A stretch of DNA of 64,000 bases from CAYJLF01 sp964371055. GTDB taxonomy: Bacteria > Eisenbacteria > RBG-16-71-46 > CAIMUX01. The DNA lies in the NCBI GenBank assembly GCA_964371055.1, contig CAYJLF010000005.1, forward strand, positions 186,001 to 250,000, in the 5' to 3' direction. The position numbers and the translations under genes are program-made. Shown here piece by piece: positions 25,299 through 33,869 of this stretch. Under the pieces are notes generated by a model. The model did not search any database, was not told the DNA's origin, and saw only the letters and a list, made by a program, of their open reading frames with translations. The stretch's first letter is position 1; each line of letters begins with the position of its first letter.

Positions 25299-25964
25299 TC
25301 AGTTCCCTTTCAGCAGGTGCGCAAACTTCTCCCGCGCCTTCAGTACCTTGGGGCGGACCACGACCTGGCAGTAGCCCTGTTCCGGGTTCTTCGCGAAGTA
25401 GTCCTGGTGGTACTCCTCCGCGCGGTAGAAGGTCTCCAGGGATTTCAGTTCGGTCACCAGGGACCCGCTCCAGATCCTCTCCCCCGCGATCTCGCGCATG
25501 ACCTCCTCGGCCACCCTCTTCTGCCCGTCGTCGCCGTAGAGGATGATCGAGCGGTACTGGGTGCCGACGTCGGCTCCCTGACGGTTCCTGGTCGTCGGAT
25601 CGTGCACCACGAAGAAGACGTGGAGCAGATCGCGCAACGAGACCACGGCCGGATCCCAGTGGACCTGAACCACCTCGGCGTGGCCGGTCGTCCCCTCGCA
25701 GACCGACCGGTAGTCCGGATTCGCCACGTTGCCGCCGGCGTATCCTGACTCGACCGACGCGACCCCCTTCAACTCCTCGTAGACCGCCTCAAGGCACCAG
25801 AAGCAGCCGCCTCCGAGCGTGATCGTCTCCATGTTGACTCCTCCGCGGCCAGTGACGGCGGTCGGGGTTGCTTGCTGGGCGGCCGGCGCGATGAGGTTCG
25901 CAGTCGCCCTTCCAGCAAATCCCATGCAGAGGGCCAGAGCCAGGGCAGCGGCAACTCGCATCAT
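25299..25964 (-). CDS. msrA: Peptide-methionine (S)-S-oxide reductase MsrA, exported form possible
   Basis: MsrA reduces methionine S-sulfoxide in proteins. The active-site block GGGCFWCLEAVYEELKGV is present (catalytic Cys 54 of the long form), with GYAGGNVANPDY, GHAEVVQV and the resolving region QGYCQVVV near the C-terminus. Two starts are well supported. ATG 25964 (GGGAGGCCGCC upstream) gives 221 residues with a Sec-like leader MMRVAAALALALCMGFAGRA. ATG 25832 (GGAGGAGTCAAC upstream) gives a 177-residue cytosolic protein beginning METITLGGG. The gene may thus produce an exported and a cytosolic form. No MsrB partner is seen. Confidence 0.92.
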   Translation of the reverse strand: MMRVAAALALALCMGFAGRATANLIAPAAQQATPTAVTGRGGVNMETITLGGGCFWCLEAVYEELKGVASVESGYAGGNVANPDYRSVCEGTTGHAEVVQVHWDPAVVSLRDLLHVFFVVHDPTTRNRQGADVGTQYRSIILYGDDGQKRVAEEVMREIAGERIWSGSLVTELKSLETFYRAEEYHQDYFAKNPEQGYCQVVVRPKVLKAREKFAHLLKGN

Positions 25965-26105
25965 GGCGGCCTCCCTTCCCTCGGGTCGATTCCTTCGGTC
26001 TCTTCCCGGTTCGGTCCCGGGGTCGTTGGGGTTGGATGCTCCGGCTTTGACCGCGGCCGTCCCCGGAGGCACCAATCGCCAACCTGCGAGGCCCATCCAA
26101 TATGC

Positions 26106-26801
26106 ATGCGCTCCTTCGCCGCCAGCTTCGTCCAGTGGGCGATCCTCGGTCTGCTTGCCGGTCCACCGGCGGCATGGGCCGAGGAGGACGCCGCCGGGAC
26201 GCCCGCCCCGCTCCCCACACCGGCACCAACCGAGAGTCCGACTCTTGTTCCCTCGTGAACCGGCTGACCCGGCGAGGGCGGCCTGCTCCGGGGGAGCGGC
26301 ATCGAGACGGACTGGCAGTTTTCCGCGCGATACATCGACACGACGTCCGACCGACCGCGCTGGCGAACGACGGGCATGTTTCGGCTGCACTCGCAGCTTA
26401 GGGTGGGCGTGGAGTTCAACCCGGCTGCCCGCGAGGCTGTCCCCCTGGCCAACGTCGTCGTCGTGACCGAGCGCGGGAATCGGCCCCTGGTAACGTTGGG
26501 GACGAGCTCCGATCGGATCGGCAGTCCCGAGGGGGCGCAGGCCTACTTCCTGACCGTCGCGCGACGGCTGCGGTCGCTACCGGCTTCCCCCTACGCGGGC
26601 ATCAGCTACTCCGAGTGGGACGCAGGGGTCAACTTTCCCGCAGGGGTCTCCGTCGGCGTCCGCGACGGTCTGTATCTGATGCCGATGTACGACGGACATC
26701 GAGGCCACCTCTTGGTCAACTATCTGCGGGACCGTTGGGGCCTGACGTTGATCTGGGCGTGGTTCGAGCGGGCCGGCGTCGCCGTGAGCGCGGGGTTCTG
26801 A
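26106..26801 (+). pseudogene. Secreted protein gene interrupted by two in-frame TGA codons
   Basis: From ATG 26106 a signal peptide (MRSFAASFVQWAILGLLAG, AAWAEE) leads into a Pro/Thr linker that stops at TGA 26256-26258. A second TGA in the same frame follows at 26265-26267. Beyond these the same frame stays open to 26801 with convincing protein sequence (DWQFSARYIDTTSDRPRW, VARRLRSLPASPYAGISYSE). A downstream start such as ATG 26376 would lack signal peptide and ribosome site. The simplest reading is a decayed gene; readthrough or sequence error are alternatives. The C-terminal part is of no family known to me. Confidence 0.5.
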
Positions 26802-26883
26802 AGTCGCGCGGCAGCCGGGGGTGGTGATGCGCGTGATCAGGGTTCTGAAGGATCGGGCGCAGTCTCGTGCGGCGGCGGTCCCG

Positions 26884-27447
26884 CTACCCGCCGCTCGAGC
26901 GCCGGGAGGGGCCTGACGCGCTGCGCCTGCGCTTTGGTTTCGGGTCGGAAGAACGGGACGCTTTGCTCGGAGCGGGGGCTGAGGCAACGGCCCGACGCTT
27001 GGGCCGGGTCGAATCCTCCTCGCACCGGCGGCGCGCCGCCGTTGCTCCGTCGCTCCGGAGTTCCCCGATGGAGATGCCCGACATCATCCGCTCGTAGCTC
27101 TCGCGGATCCCTCGCCAGTGCTCGTGCAGCGGGCAGGGGGCCTTCTCGTCGCACTGCGGGAGACCGAACATGCACTCCTGGATCACATCCGGTTCGCTCC
27201 CCTCAAGGATGAGGATCACATCGCGGATCGGCCGCTCGGCCGCGGATGGCCGCAGGCGATAGCCGCCTCCCCACCCCTTGAGGGAGTCGACCACACCTTC
27301 CTTGGCCAGCCGGTTCAGGATCTTGGCGAGATAGTTCGCAGGAATGCAGGTGGCACGGGCGATCTCATCGACCGGGCACCAGGTGTCCTGCCGGTCCGCC
27401 AGGTGGCCCAGGATGATGAGCCCGTAGCGTGTTGTCTGACTGACCAT
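26884..27447 (-). CDS. Rrf2-family (NsrR/IscR-like) regulator with long basic C-terminal tail
   Basis: The 187-residue protein has the Rrf2 winged helix (ARATCIPANYLAKILNRLAK, residues ~30-50; GWGGGYRL wing) and the three-cysteine cluster C92-x6-C99-x5-C105 that binds an Fe-S cluster in IscR and NsrR. In NsrR this cluster senses nitric oxide. Unlike the ~140-160 residue family norm it carries a ~55-residue tail rich in Arg, Lys, Ser and Pro (PKPKRRRSASGPSRRSSGG). It is 32 bp behind the last nos gene and in the same orientation, so it is probably the last gene of the operon and its regulator. Confidence 0.85.
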   Translation of the reverse strand: MVSQTTRYGLIILGHLADRQDTWCPVDEIARATCIPANYLAKILNRLAKEGVVDSLKGWGGGYRLRPSAAERPIRDVILILEGSEPDVIQECMFGLPQCDEKAPCPLHEHWRGIRESYERMMSGISIGELRSDGATAARRRCEEDSTRPKRRAVASAPAPSKASRSSDPKPKRRRSASGPSRRSSGG

Positions 27448-27479
27448 CCCCGCCAGTCCCCTTCCCCCGCTGCGTCCGG

Positions 27480-28112
27480 TCACGCCTCCGCCGGCCGCCA
27501 CTCCCGGTAAACGTGCCAGGCGGCGATCAGCACCACGCCGATCGCAAACGTCCCCAGGAAGAACGTACCCCACTGGGGCAGCGAGTGGGTCGTGAAGTTG
27601 GCCACCTGTTTGGTGCCGACCACCACCGGCATGAACGGTTTGACCCGGAAGGCCGCCTGCGGATCGAGTTGATGCCCATAGTTGTAGAGCATCAGCACGA
27701 AGCGGGCAAAGAAGAACGCGGTGACATAGACGAGGAGCACGCTCAGGTCGACCAGGTCCCGGATGGCGCCGACCACCGCCACCCGCAGCAGCAGGAGCCC
27801 GAGGATCCCGAAGGCGAAGGGAATCCAGCCCAGCTCCGGGATGCTCGATTGCTCGATCTTCGCCATGCCGATGTAATGATTCAGGTTGTTGATCTCGGCG
27901 ATGTCGCGGCCGTCGTTCCCCCCGACCAGCCGGTAGGCGTAGATGTCCATGAGGAGCCCTTTGGGGTACTGCGGCGCGACCATCTGGATGCGCCACAGCG
28001 GGAAGAAGAAGCTGACCGCCAGCGGCAACAGGAGCGAGATGAGCAGGAGCCTCGATCGCGCCCGCAGCGGTCGCCCCAGGACGGTATAGAACCTCGCGAA
28101 TCGACCTGGCAT
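27480..28112 (-). CDS. Four-helix membrane protein of the nos operon, unknown function
   Basis: ATG 28112 (GGGGGAGGCGTG upstream) gives 210 residues. Four hydrophobic segments are visible: ~22-42 (LLISLLLPLAVSFFFPLW), ~95-120 (GWIPFAFGILGLLLLRVAVV), ~123-147 (LSVLLVYVTAFFFARFVLML) and ~182-205. A loop between the first two has YPKGLLMDIYAYRLVGGNDG and NNLNHYIGM with conserved-looking His. Similar proteins of unknown role accompany Sec-type nosZ operons, but I cannot name a family with certainty. Position after nosY suggests a part in electron supply or NosZ maturation. Confidence 0.7.
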   Translation of the reverse strand: MPGRFARFYTVLGRPLRARSRLLLISLLLPLAVSFFFPLWRIQMVAPQYPKGLLMDIYAYRLVGGNDGRDIAEINNLNHYIGMAKIEQSSIPELGWIPFAFGILGLLLLRVAVVGAIRDLVDLSVLLVYVTAFFFARFVLMLYNYGHQLDPQAAFRVKPFMPVVVGTKQVANFTTHSLPQWGTFFLGTFAIGVVLIAAWHVYREWRPAEA

Positions 28113-28140
28113 CACGCCTCCCCCGGCCCCGCGGGCCTCG

Positions 28141-29001
28141 TCAGATCAGATCCTCGTGCGTGAAACGCCGGAGCGCCAGGAGCCAGGCCGCGGTCCCGAC
28201 CACCAGCGGCCAAGCGATTCCGACGAGTTGGACCCAGCCCGCGCCGAAGCGGTGAGCGAGGAAGAACCCCACCGGCCCGAGCACCGACAGCGATGGCTCG
28301 GCCGAGACCAGGATGGCGAGGCGGACCGCTTCCACCGGGTTCAGGGCGGCGAGCGCGAACACCGCCGGCGGGTGCAGGCGCCACCGCAACATCAGCCCGA
28401 TCAGGCCGAAGTCGAGCAGCGCGACGCCCAGGACCCACAGCGCGAGGAGAGCCATGACGGCCCGCGTCGGGCTGCGGACGATCACGGAGACCGCCAGCCC
28501 CAGTCCGGTGAAGGCCCAGATCAGCGCCGCGCAGGCGGCCACGCTCCGGGCAACCGAATCCCAGGACACCGGGCTCAACAGCCAGACGCGACCGAACAGG
28601 GTCATCGCCAGCATCAAGAGCGCCAGGGGAACGACCAGGACCGCGAAACGGACCAGGGTCAGAGCCACGAAGTACTCCCGCCGTCCGAACGGGTGGCCGA
28701 AGAGCAGCTCCAGCGTGCCGTCCTCCCGCGCCCGATTGATGACCTGTCCGGTGGCGATCAGCGCGAGCAACGGCAGCAGGAGGACGAGGGCGTGCGTGAG
28801 CGAGAGGAGAACGCGCCCAGTGCCGGAGAATCCCAGCACGCTCGACTCGCGCAGGCCGATGAGGACGAAGAGCCCCGCCAGGAGGGCGTAGAGACCGAAG
28901 CAGAAGGCCAGCCAGCGCGAGCGCCGGACCTCCGCCACATCGAGGCGCACCGCCGCCATGGTCAGCGCACGACTGCGGAGGGTCCACTCACGGGCTGGCA
29001 T
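28141..29001 (-). CDS. nosY: NosY-type ABC transporter permease for NosZ maturation
   Basis: The 286-residue protein has six probable transmembrane segments (for example LVLLLPLLALIATGQVINRA and AVMALLALWVLGVALLDFGL). It also has the cytoplasmic EDGTLELLFGHPFGRREYF motif of ABC-2 type permeases that pair with NosF. NosFY with NosD deliver sulfur or a derivative to the copper site (CuZ) of N2O reductase. Its start lies inside the end of nosL (14-bp overlap), in keeping with coupled translation. GTG 29007 is a possible alternative start. Confidence 0.85.
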   Translation of the reverse strand: MPAREWTLRSRALTMAAVRLDVAEVRRSRWLAFCFGLYALLAGLFVLIGLRESSVLGFSGTGRVLLSLTHALVLLLPLLALIATGQVINRAREDGTLELLFGHPFGRREYFVALTLVRFAVLVVPLALLMLAMTLFGRVWLLSPVSWDSVARSVAACAALIWAFTGLGLAVSVIVRSPTRAVMALLALWVLGVALLDFGLIGLMLRWRLHPPAVFALAALNPVEAVRLAILVSAEPSLSVLGPVGFFLAHRFGAGWVQLVGIAWPLVVGTAAWLLALRRFTHEDLI

Positions 29002-29461
29002 GGCCACCCGGACGGCGCGGACGCCGCACCTTCGCTCGGGCCTCGTCGAGGGAAAGCCCCCCCTCGGTCCCGGCCGGCATCGCCCCCAGGTTGAATCCCA
29101 TGGGCGATGGCCGCGCCTCCACGAACGTCACCTCCGCTCCGGAGATCCAGCGTTCCTCCCGCAGGTGATGGAACCAGAGGGCGTGCACCGAGGGATCCTC
29201 CTGGTCGAGGAAGCGGAAGAGGCACCCGCAGTCGTCGAAGTCGAGGACGCGGCCATCCGTCGTCTGCAGCTGCGCCGCGAAACCCCACTCGCTCACGGCC
29301 ATGCGGCACTCCGCGCAGGGTGTCCGGTCCCAGACGACGGGCTGCGGGCCTTCCGGAAGCGACTCCGATCCGGCGATGACGATCACCACCACCGTGGCGA
29401 GCGCCAAAGCGCCGGCCAGACCGATCAAGAGCGCCGTACGATTCCGTCTACCTGCCGGCAT
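28988..29461 (-). CDS. nosL: NosL copper chaperone for N2O reductase
   Basis: The 157-residue protein has an N-terminal membrane helix (ALLIGLAGALALATVVVIVI) with no cysteine at the usual lipobox position, so it is membrane-anchored instead of a lipoprotein. The domain carries CAECRMAVSE, the NosL copper-binding region ('C..CgM.i'), and FDDCGCLFRFLDQED. NosL carries Cu(I) to NosZ. ATG 29461 overlaps the end of nosF by 14 bp. The Gly usually found in 'CGM' is Arg here, and the DCGC pair adds two cysteines to the standard 'D.GC'. Confidence 0.82.
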   Translation of the reverse strand: MPAGRRNRTALLIGLAGALALATVVVIVIAGSESLPEGPQPVVWDRTPCAECRMAVSEWGFAAQLQTTDGRVLDFDDCGCLFRFLDQEDPSVHALWFHHLREERWISGAEVTFVEARPSPMGFNLGAMPAGTEGGLSLDEARAKVRRPRRPGGHASP

Positions 29462-30362
29462 AGACGACCCTTTCCTCCCGGCCGCCGCCGGCGGCCACGG
29501 TTTCGTCGACCGATTCCAGATCACGCATGCGAACCGCCTCGATCCGCCCGCGCCATGTATTGACAACTTCGCGCACGAGTTCGACCGCATCCGCATGGAC
29601 GACGACGCGCACCCAGTCGCCCGATCCTCCGCGATGGAAGCCACGATCCTCGAACCAGCCAGCCGGAAGGCCGGGGCTCGCCTGCACCTCGATCACGCTG
29701 TGCGCCGCGCCGCGCAGATACTCCGACAGCGGCCCCTCCCAACCCACGCGCCCCTCCTCCAGGGCCACGACGTGATCGACGAGGTGGCGCACCTCCTCCA
29801 GGCGATGGGAACAGAGGATGACCGTCGCCGCGGACGCGTGCCGCTCCACCAGGCGATAGAAGGCGGCCCGGCTGCGCGCATCGAGGCTCGCCGTCGGCTC
29901 GTCCAGGAGCAGGAGCTCGACGTCGGCCGCGAAGGCGAGGGAGAGGAGCAGTTTCTGCTTCATTCCTCCCGACAGGTTGCGCACCGGCTTGCCCCCGACC
30001 GCGTCCAGGTCGAGCTGAAGCGCTTCGGCGACCTCCGCCACCAGGCTGGCGTCGAGGCGGCGCACCGCCGAGATCGCCGTCACCACCTCGGTGACCGTGG
30101 CCCCGAGTTGCGGGGCCGACTGCGGGACATAACTCAGTCTCGGCGCCAGCCGGCGGCGATCCCGGTCGGGCGAGAGACCATCCAGGAGCACCTCCCCCTC
30201 GCACCGCAACATCCCCAGGATTACGCGCGTGAGGGTCGACTTGCCCGATCCATTCGGGCCGATCAGCGCCACGCGGCGGCCCGAGGGAATCGACAGCGTC
30301 AGGTCGTCGAGCGCCCGCAGCCGGCCGAAACAGCGGGTGACCGATCGCAATTCAATCTTCAT
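29448..30362 (-). CDS. nosF: NosF-type ABC transporter ATPase
   Basis: The 304-residue ATPase has Walker A GPNGSGKST (~35-43), the signature LSGGMKQK (~129) and Walker B LLLLDEPTASLD (~152). A C-terminal extension of about 80 residues (VIEVQASPGLPAGWFEDRGF onward) is typical of NosF-like subunits. It energises the NosY permease for NosZ copper-centre assembly at the inner membrane. It lies 6 bp behind nosD. Confidence 0.88.
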   Translation of the reverse strand: MKIELRSVTRCFGRLRALDDLTLSIPSGRRVALIGPNGSGKSTLTRVILGMLRCEGEVLLDGLSPDRDRRRLAPRLSYVPQSAPQLGATVTEVVTAISAVRRLDASLVAEVAEALQLDLDAVGGKPVRNLSGGMKQKLLLSLAFAADVELLLLDEPTASLDARSRAAFYRLVERHASAATVILCSHRLEEVRHLVDHVVALEEGRVGWEGPLSEYLRGAAHSVIEVQASPGLPAGWFEDRGFHRGGSGDWVRVVVHADAVELVREVVNTWRGRIEAVRMRDLESVDETVAAGGGREERVVYAGR

Positions 30363-30368
30363 GCCTGG

Positions 30369-31835
30369 TCACCCCGCCATCGCGGCGCGCCGGGGAGGAG
30401 GCGCGAGGCGCGGCGCCGGATCATGGACCAGGATGCGCGGAGCGAAGAGCGGAAGGACGCGACCGACGACATCGATCAGTCCCAGCGCCGGTGTTCCCTC
30501 GAAGAACTGCAGCGCCTCGTACTTCGTCGTGAGCTGGTCCGAGAGCCGGTGCAGTTCGTACGCCACGTCGCCGATGCCGTCGCCGTCGAGGTCGTACCCC
30601 TGGTAGTCGTCGAAGTAGTTGCCCCGCCAGTCGACCCCGGCCGCATCGCCTCCTCCCCCGACCCTGACGGGCGTCCCACAACCTCGAAATTCATTGTCAT
30701 GGAACTGATTACGGGTCTCGCTGCGATGAAAGGAGACCCCCGTGCCGCAGAAGAGGAGCCGGTTGCCGGTGACGATGTTCTCGTGATTTCGCTGCAGCGG
30801 CGACGTGTCGAGATAGATCCCGGCCTGGTTGCTCAAGAGGACGTTGTCGCGCACGATGAGTCCCCCCGATTCCTTGACCCCCAGTCCGAGCCCGCCGGTC
30901 GGATCGGAGAACGCCATCCGATTCTCCAGGATCGACACGCTGTCGCTGTACATCACGAAGATGCCGACCAGGTTTCCCACATAGGTGTTCCCCTGCGCGA
31001 TGTTTCGACGGCTGTACATGTAGTGGGTGCCGTAGCGCCCCCACTCCACGAAGTTGCCGGTGACGCGATTCCCCGGCGAGTACCAGACCACGATGTCGCG
31101 GCTCCGTGAGACCAGATTCCCGGAGACCTCCGAACCGCGCACTTCCCAGAGACGAATTCCATCGCCGCGCAGGCCCAGATCCGGCAAGCCCGTGCCGACG
31201 ACCTCGTTCCCGATGATCCGGGCTCCCCGGACCTGCTCGGCGGTGATGCCGAAGAGGGCCTGCCGGACCGTCAGACCCTCGACCCGACAGTCATCCGCCC
31301 GGAGGCAGATCGCGGCATCGGTCTGATCGAACCGACCGCCACTCCCTTCGACCGTGAAGCCCAACAGGCTGACGCCATCGGCCTCGACCGTGATGGTGTG
31401 GCCGACGCCGTCCGATCGGATGATGGCGTCGCGCGGTCCCCAGAGGGTGATCGGGCGGTCCACCACCACCGGCCCCGGGTGGATGCCGGGCGCAAGCACG
31501 ATCACCCCGCCCGCCTTGGTCCCCTCGATGACCCGCTGGAGATTCTCTTCGCACCCGACGACAATCCCGCCATCCGGGAGCGCGGGGGCCACGAGCGCCG
31601 GACGCGGCCAGTCCCGGGCTACCGCCACCGCATTGACCCCGATCACGGACGTGACGTGGGAGTCATCCATGGTGAGCTCGGTCGCGCCCGCGGATAGCGC
31701 CCACCCGGCGGTCAGGACGAGGGCCGCGGCCAGGGCCGGGGGCACATCCCTCCCGCTCGGCGGCCGATTCCGGTGCGCGCACGAGGGCGTGCGGCGCGCC
31801 GATCGCACCCTGCTCCCGCCTGCTCGCTCCACCAT
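30369..31835 (-). CDS. nosD: NosD periplasmic copper-site maturation protein
   Basis: The 488-residue protein has an N-terminal export signal (ALAAALVLTAGWALSAGATE after a basic 30-residue head) and a parallel beta-helix of CASH/NosD repeats (~75-400). These include VEGLTVRQALFGITAEQVRG and the family block GNYFDDYQGYDLDGDGIGD near the end. NosD works with NosFY in building the CuZ centre. ATG 31835 has GGAGGG eight bases before it. It directly follows nosZ. Confidence 0.9.
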   Translation of the reverse strand: MVERAGGSRVRSARRTPSCAHRNRPPSGRDVPPALAAALVLTAGWALSAGATELTMDDSHVTSVIGVNAVAVARDWPRPALVAPALPDGGIVVGCEENLQRVIEGTKAGGVIVLAPGIHPGPVVVDRPITLWGPRDAIIRSDGVGHTITVEADGVSLLGFTVEGSGGRFDQTDAAICLRADDCRVEGLTVRQALFGITAEQVRGARIIGNEVVGTGLPDLGLRGDGIRLWEVRGSEVSGNLVSRSRDIVVWYSPGNRVTGNFVEWGRYGTHYMYSRRNIAQGNTYVGNLVGIFVMYSDSVSILENRMAFSDPTGGLGLGVKESGGLIVRDNVLLSNQAGIYLDTSPLQRNHENIVTGNRLLFCGTGVSFHRSETRNQFHDNEFRGCGTPVRVGGGGDAAGVDWRGNYFDDYQGYDLDGDGIGDVAYELHRLSDQLTTKYEALQFFEGTPALGLIDVVGRVLPLFAPRILVHDPAPRLAPPPRRAAMAG

Positions 31836-31863
31836 CTGGAATCCCTCCGACCCCGCGCTCCGG

Positions 31864-33831
31864 CTACGACTTCACAAGCAGGTACCCGGCCATCTCGAGG
31901 TGCAGCGCCGAGCAGAATTCCGTGCAGTAGTACGGGAAGACACCCGCGCGATCCGCCACGAAGGTGGCATTGGCGGTCTTGCCCGGCTCGATGCTCAGGT
32001 TGACGTTGTACCGGTCGATGGCGAAACCATGGGTCGCGTCGCGCGCCTGTTCCAGGCTCGTGATGTGCATGTGAACGCGGTCGCCTCGTCGCACCTCGAT
32101 GATATCCGGGTTCAGGTGACTGCGCACCGCGGTCATATAGACATGCACGCCGTCCCCCCGGCGCTCGATGCGCACCTGTTCTTCGGTCGTGACGGCGTCA
32201 GGATGCGGCGACATGGTGGCGGGATTCATGCCGACGGGGCTGTACATCTCGATCGGCTTGATCTTGTCGGCGCTGATCATCTGCGCGTAGTGAGGTTCCC
32301 CCAGGGGGATCGGCATGTCGTAGAGCACTTCCATCTTCTCGCCCGAGATGTCGATCAGCTGGAAGTTCTGCGGCAGGAGGGGGCCGACGCCGCTGAATCG
32401 ATCGATGGCCCACTTGTTCATCGCCATGAGGTACCGACCCTTCGGATGCACCACGTCTCCCTCGGCCGCCGTGAGGTGGCCGATGTTGTAGTGCACCGAA
32501 ATCTTCTCGATCAGCTTCAGGTCCTGCAGGGACCACCGCGCCACCTTCGACTCGATGAAGATCGAGGTGTAGGCATTTCCCCGGTCGTCGAACTGGGTGT
32601 GCAGCGGCCCGAGGCCGATCTCGACCTGCCCCCGGATCGCCTCGGTGAAGGGGAGGATCGGCACGCCGTAGTGGTCCACCCCGTCGAATCGCTTCTGCTC
32701 GATCAGCGCCATGATCTTGTTGAAGTCATAGACCGTCGCGTGGGTGTCGAGTTTGCCCGAAACCACGATGTCGGTGCCGTTCGGCGCGATGTCGACCCCG
32801 TGGGGGCTCTTCGGCTCCGGGAGGAAGTAGAGGAGTCCTTCTTCGATCGCCGTCGCCAGCGTGATGACTCGCATGCCGGCGATCATCTTCGTCCGGCCGG
32901 AGCGCACCACCTCCTCCGCCTTCTTCCAGTTGAAGAGATGGAGGTAGTCCATGTCGTTCTGCGAGGCTCCGGATTCGAGTGGTGGATTGCCCTGCTGCAG
33001 ACCGCCGTACGACCGCTCGGTGTTGAAGGAGTTGGCAAACGCCCAGCCATCGCTGGCGAGCTTACCGGCGTCGGCGATGTCCTGCATGTAGGGCGGCAGC
33101 TCGACCGCCCACGACTCTTCCGGCACGATGCGGCCGCGCGCGCGGTCGAACTTCCAGAAGATCTGCGCTCCGCGGTAGGTGTCGTTGTATTCCGAGAGCG
33201 GCGCGTAACCGCCACCCAGCGGTGTCGGATACTGCGAGGTCTCGATCACGTACTCGGTATTCGGCGTCACGAAGGTGCCGCCGTGATCGGCGTGGATCAG
33301 ATCGCTCGCGACGATCTGCTTGGTGGCGAAGTCGCGCAGATCGATGACGGCGATGCGCGCGTTCGCCTTGTCGTTGACGAAGATAAACTGCCCGTCGTAG
33401 TCGCCGTCCGTCTCGCTGAGCGCGGGGTGGTGCATGTCCCCCCACGTGAGCTTCACTCCCGTCGGGGAGCCCGCCTCGAGGATCTCGCGCGTCTCCTCGT
33501 CGAAGCCGTATCCCTGCCACGGCTCCGGGGTGAAGACGCCGATGTACTTCAGGATGCGCATGCTGGGGACGCCGATGACGATCAGGTTGCCGCCATGGCC
33601 TCCTGAGGCGAAGAGGTAGAACTCCTCCTCACGTCCCGTCGGCGTGTAGGTCTTGACGGCCGCCGTCACGTCGGCCTCGGACAAGCCGCGGGCCTGCATG
33701 AGCGAACGCAGGTCGGCCGAGACCCCGACGCCCGTCCGACCTTGACTGCACGATCCCATGACCGCCGCGAGCGTCAACCCGGCGAGCAATCCTCCGCCGA
33801 GCCCGATCCATGTCCGCCCGTATCGCATCAT
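31864..33831 (-). CDS. nosZ: Nitrous-oxide reductase, Sec-exported clade II type
   Basis: NosZ reduces N2O to N2 in the periplasm. The 655-residue protein begins with a Sec-type signal, possibly a lipoprotein signal (AAVMGSC), and has no twin-arginine motif, which defines the Sec-dependent (clade II) type. The beta-propeller carries the CuZ histidines in DMHHPALSE, ADHGGTFV, PHGVDI, GPLHTQFD, YNIGHLT and GEPHYAQM. The cupredoxin CuA site is CTEFCSALHLEM (C-x3-C-x3-H-x2-M) with the further His in THGF. All key ligands are present, so the enzyme should be active. ATG 33831 and the next ATG 33828 both follow GGGGAGGAG. Confidence 0.97.
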   Translation of the reverse strand: MMRYGRTWIGLGGGLLAGLTLAAVMGSCSQGRTGVGVSADLRSLMQARGLSEADVTAAVKTYTPTGREEEFYLFASGGHGGNLIVIGVPSMRILKYIGVFTPEPWQGYGFDEETREILEAGSPTGVKLTWGDMHHPALSETDGDYDGQFIFVNDKANARIAVIDLRDFATKQIVASDLIHADHGGTFVTPNTEYVIETSQYPTPLGGGYAPLSEYNDTYRGAQIFWKFDRARGRIVPEESWAVELPPYMQDIADAGKLASDGWAFANSFNTERSYGGLQQGNPPLESGASQNDMDYLHLFNWKKAEEVVRSGRTKMIAGMRVITLATAIEEGLLYFLPEPKSPHGVDIAPNGTDIVVSGKLDTHATVYDFNKIMALIEQKRFDGVDHYGVPILPFTEAIRGQVEIGLGPLHTQFDDRGNAYTSIFIESKVARWSLQDLKLIEKISVHYNIGHLTAAEGDVVHPKGRYLMAMNKWAIDRFSGVGPLLPQNFQLIDISGEKMEVLYDMPIPLGEPHYAQMISADKIKPIEMYSPVGMNPATMSPHPDAVTTEEQVRIERRGDGVHVYMTAVRSHLNPDIIEVRRGDRVHMHITSLEQARDATHGFAIDRYNVNLSIEPGKTANATFVADRAGVFPYYCTEFCSALHLEMAGYLLVKS

Positions 33832-33869
33832 CTCCTCCCCTGCTTCGGATTTATGGTCATCCCGATTGG

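Noticed and set aside
26256..26267. Selenocysteine codons in the interrupted gene
   Set aside because: Two TGA codons so close together in a poorly structured linker, with no visible selenocysteine hairpin, make this unlikely.
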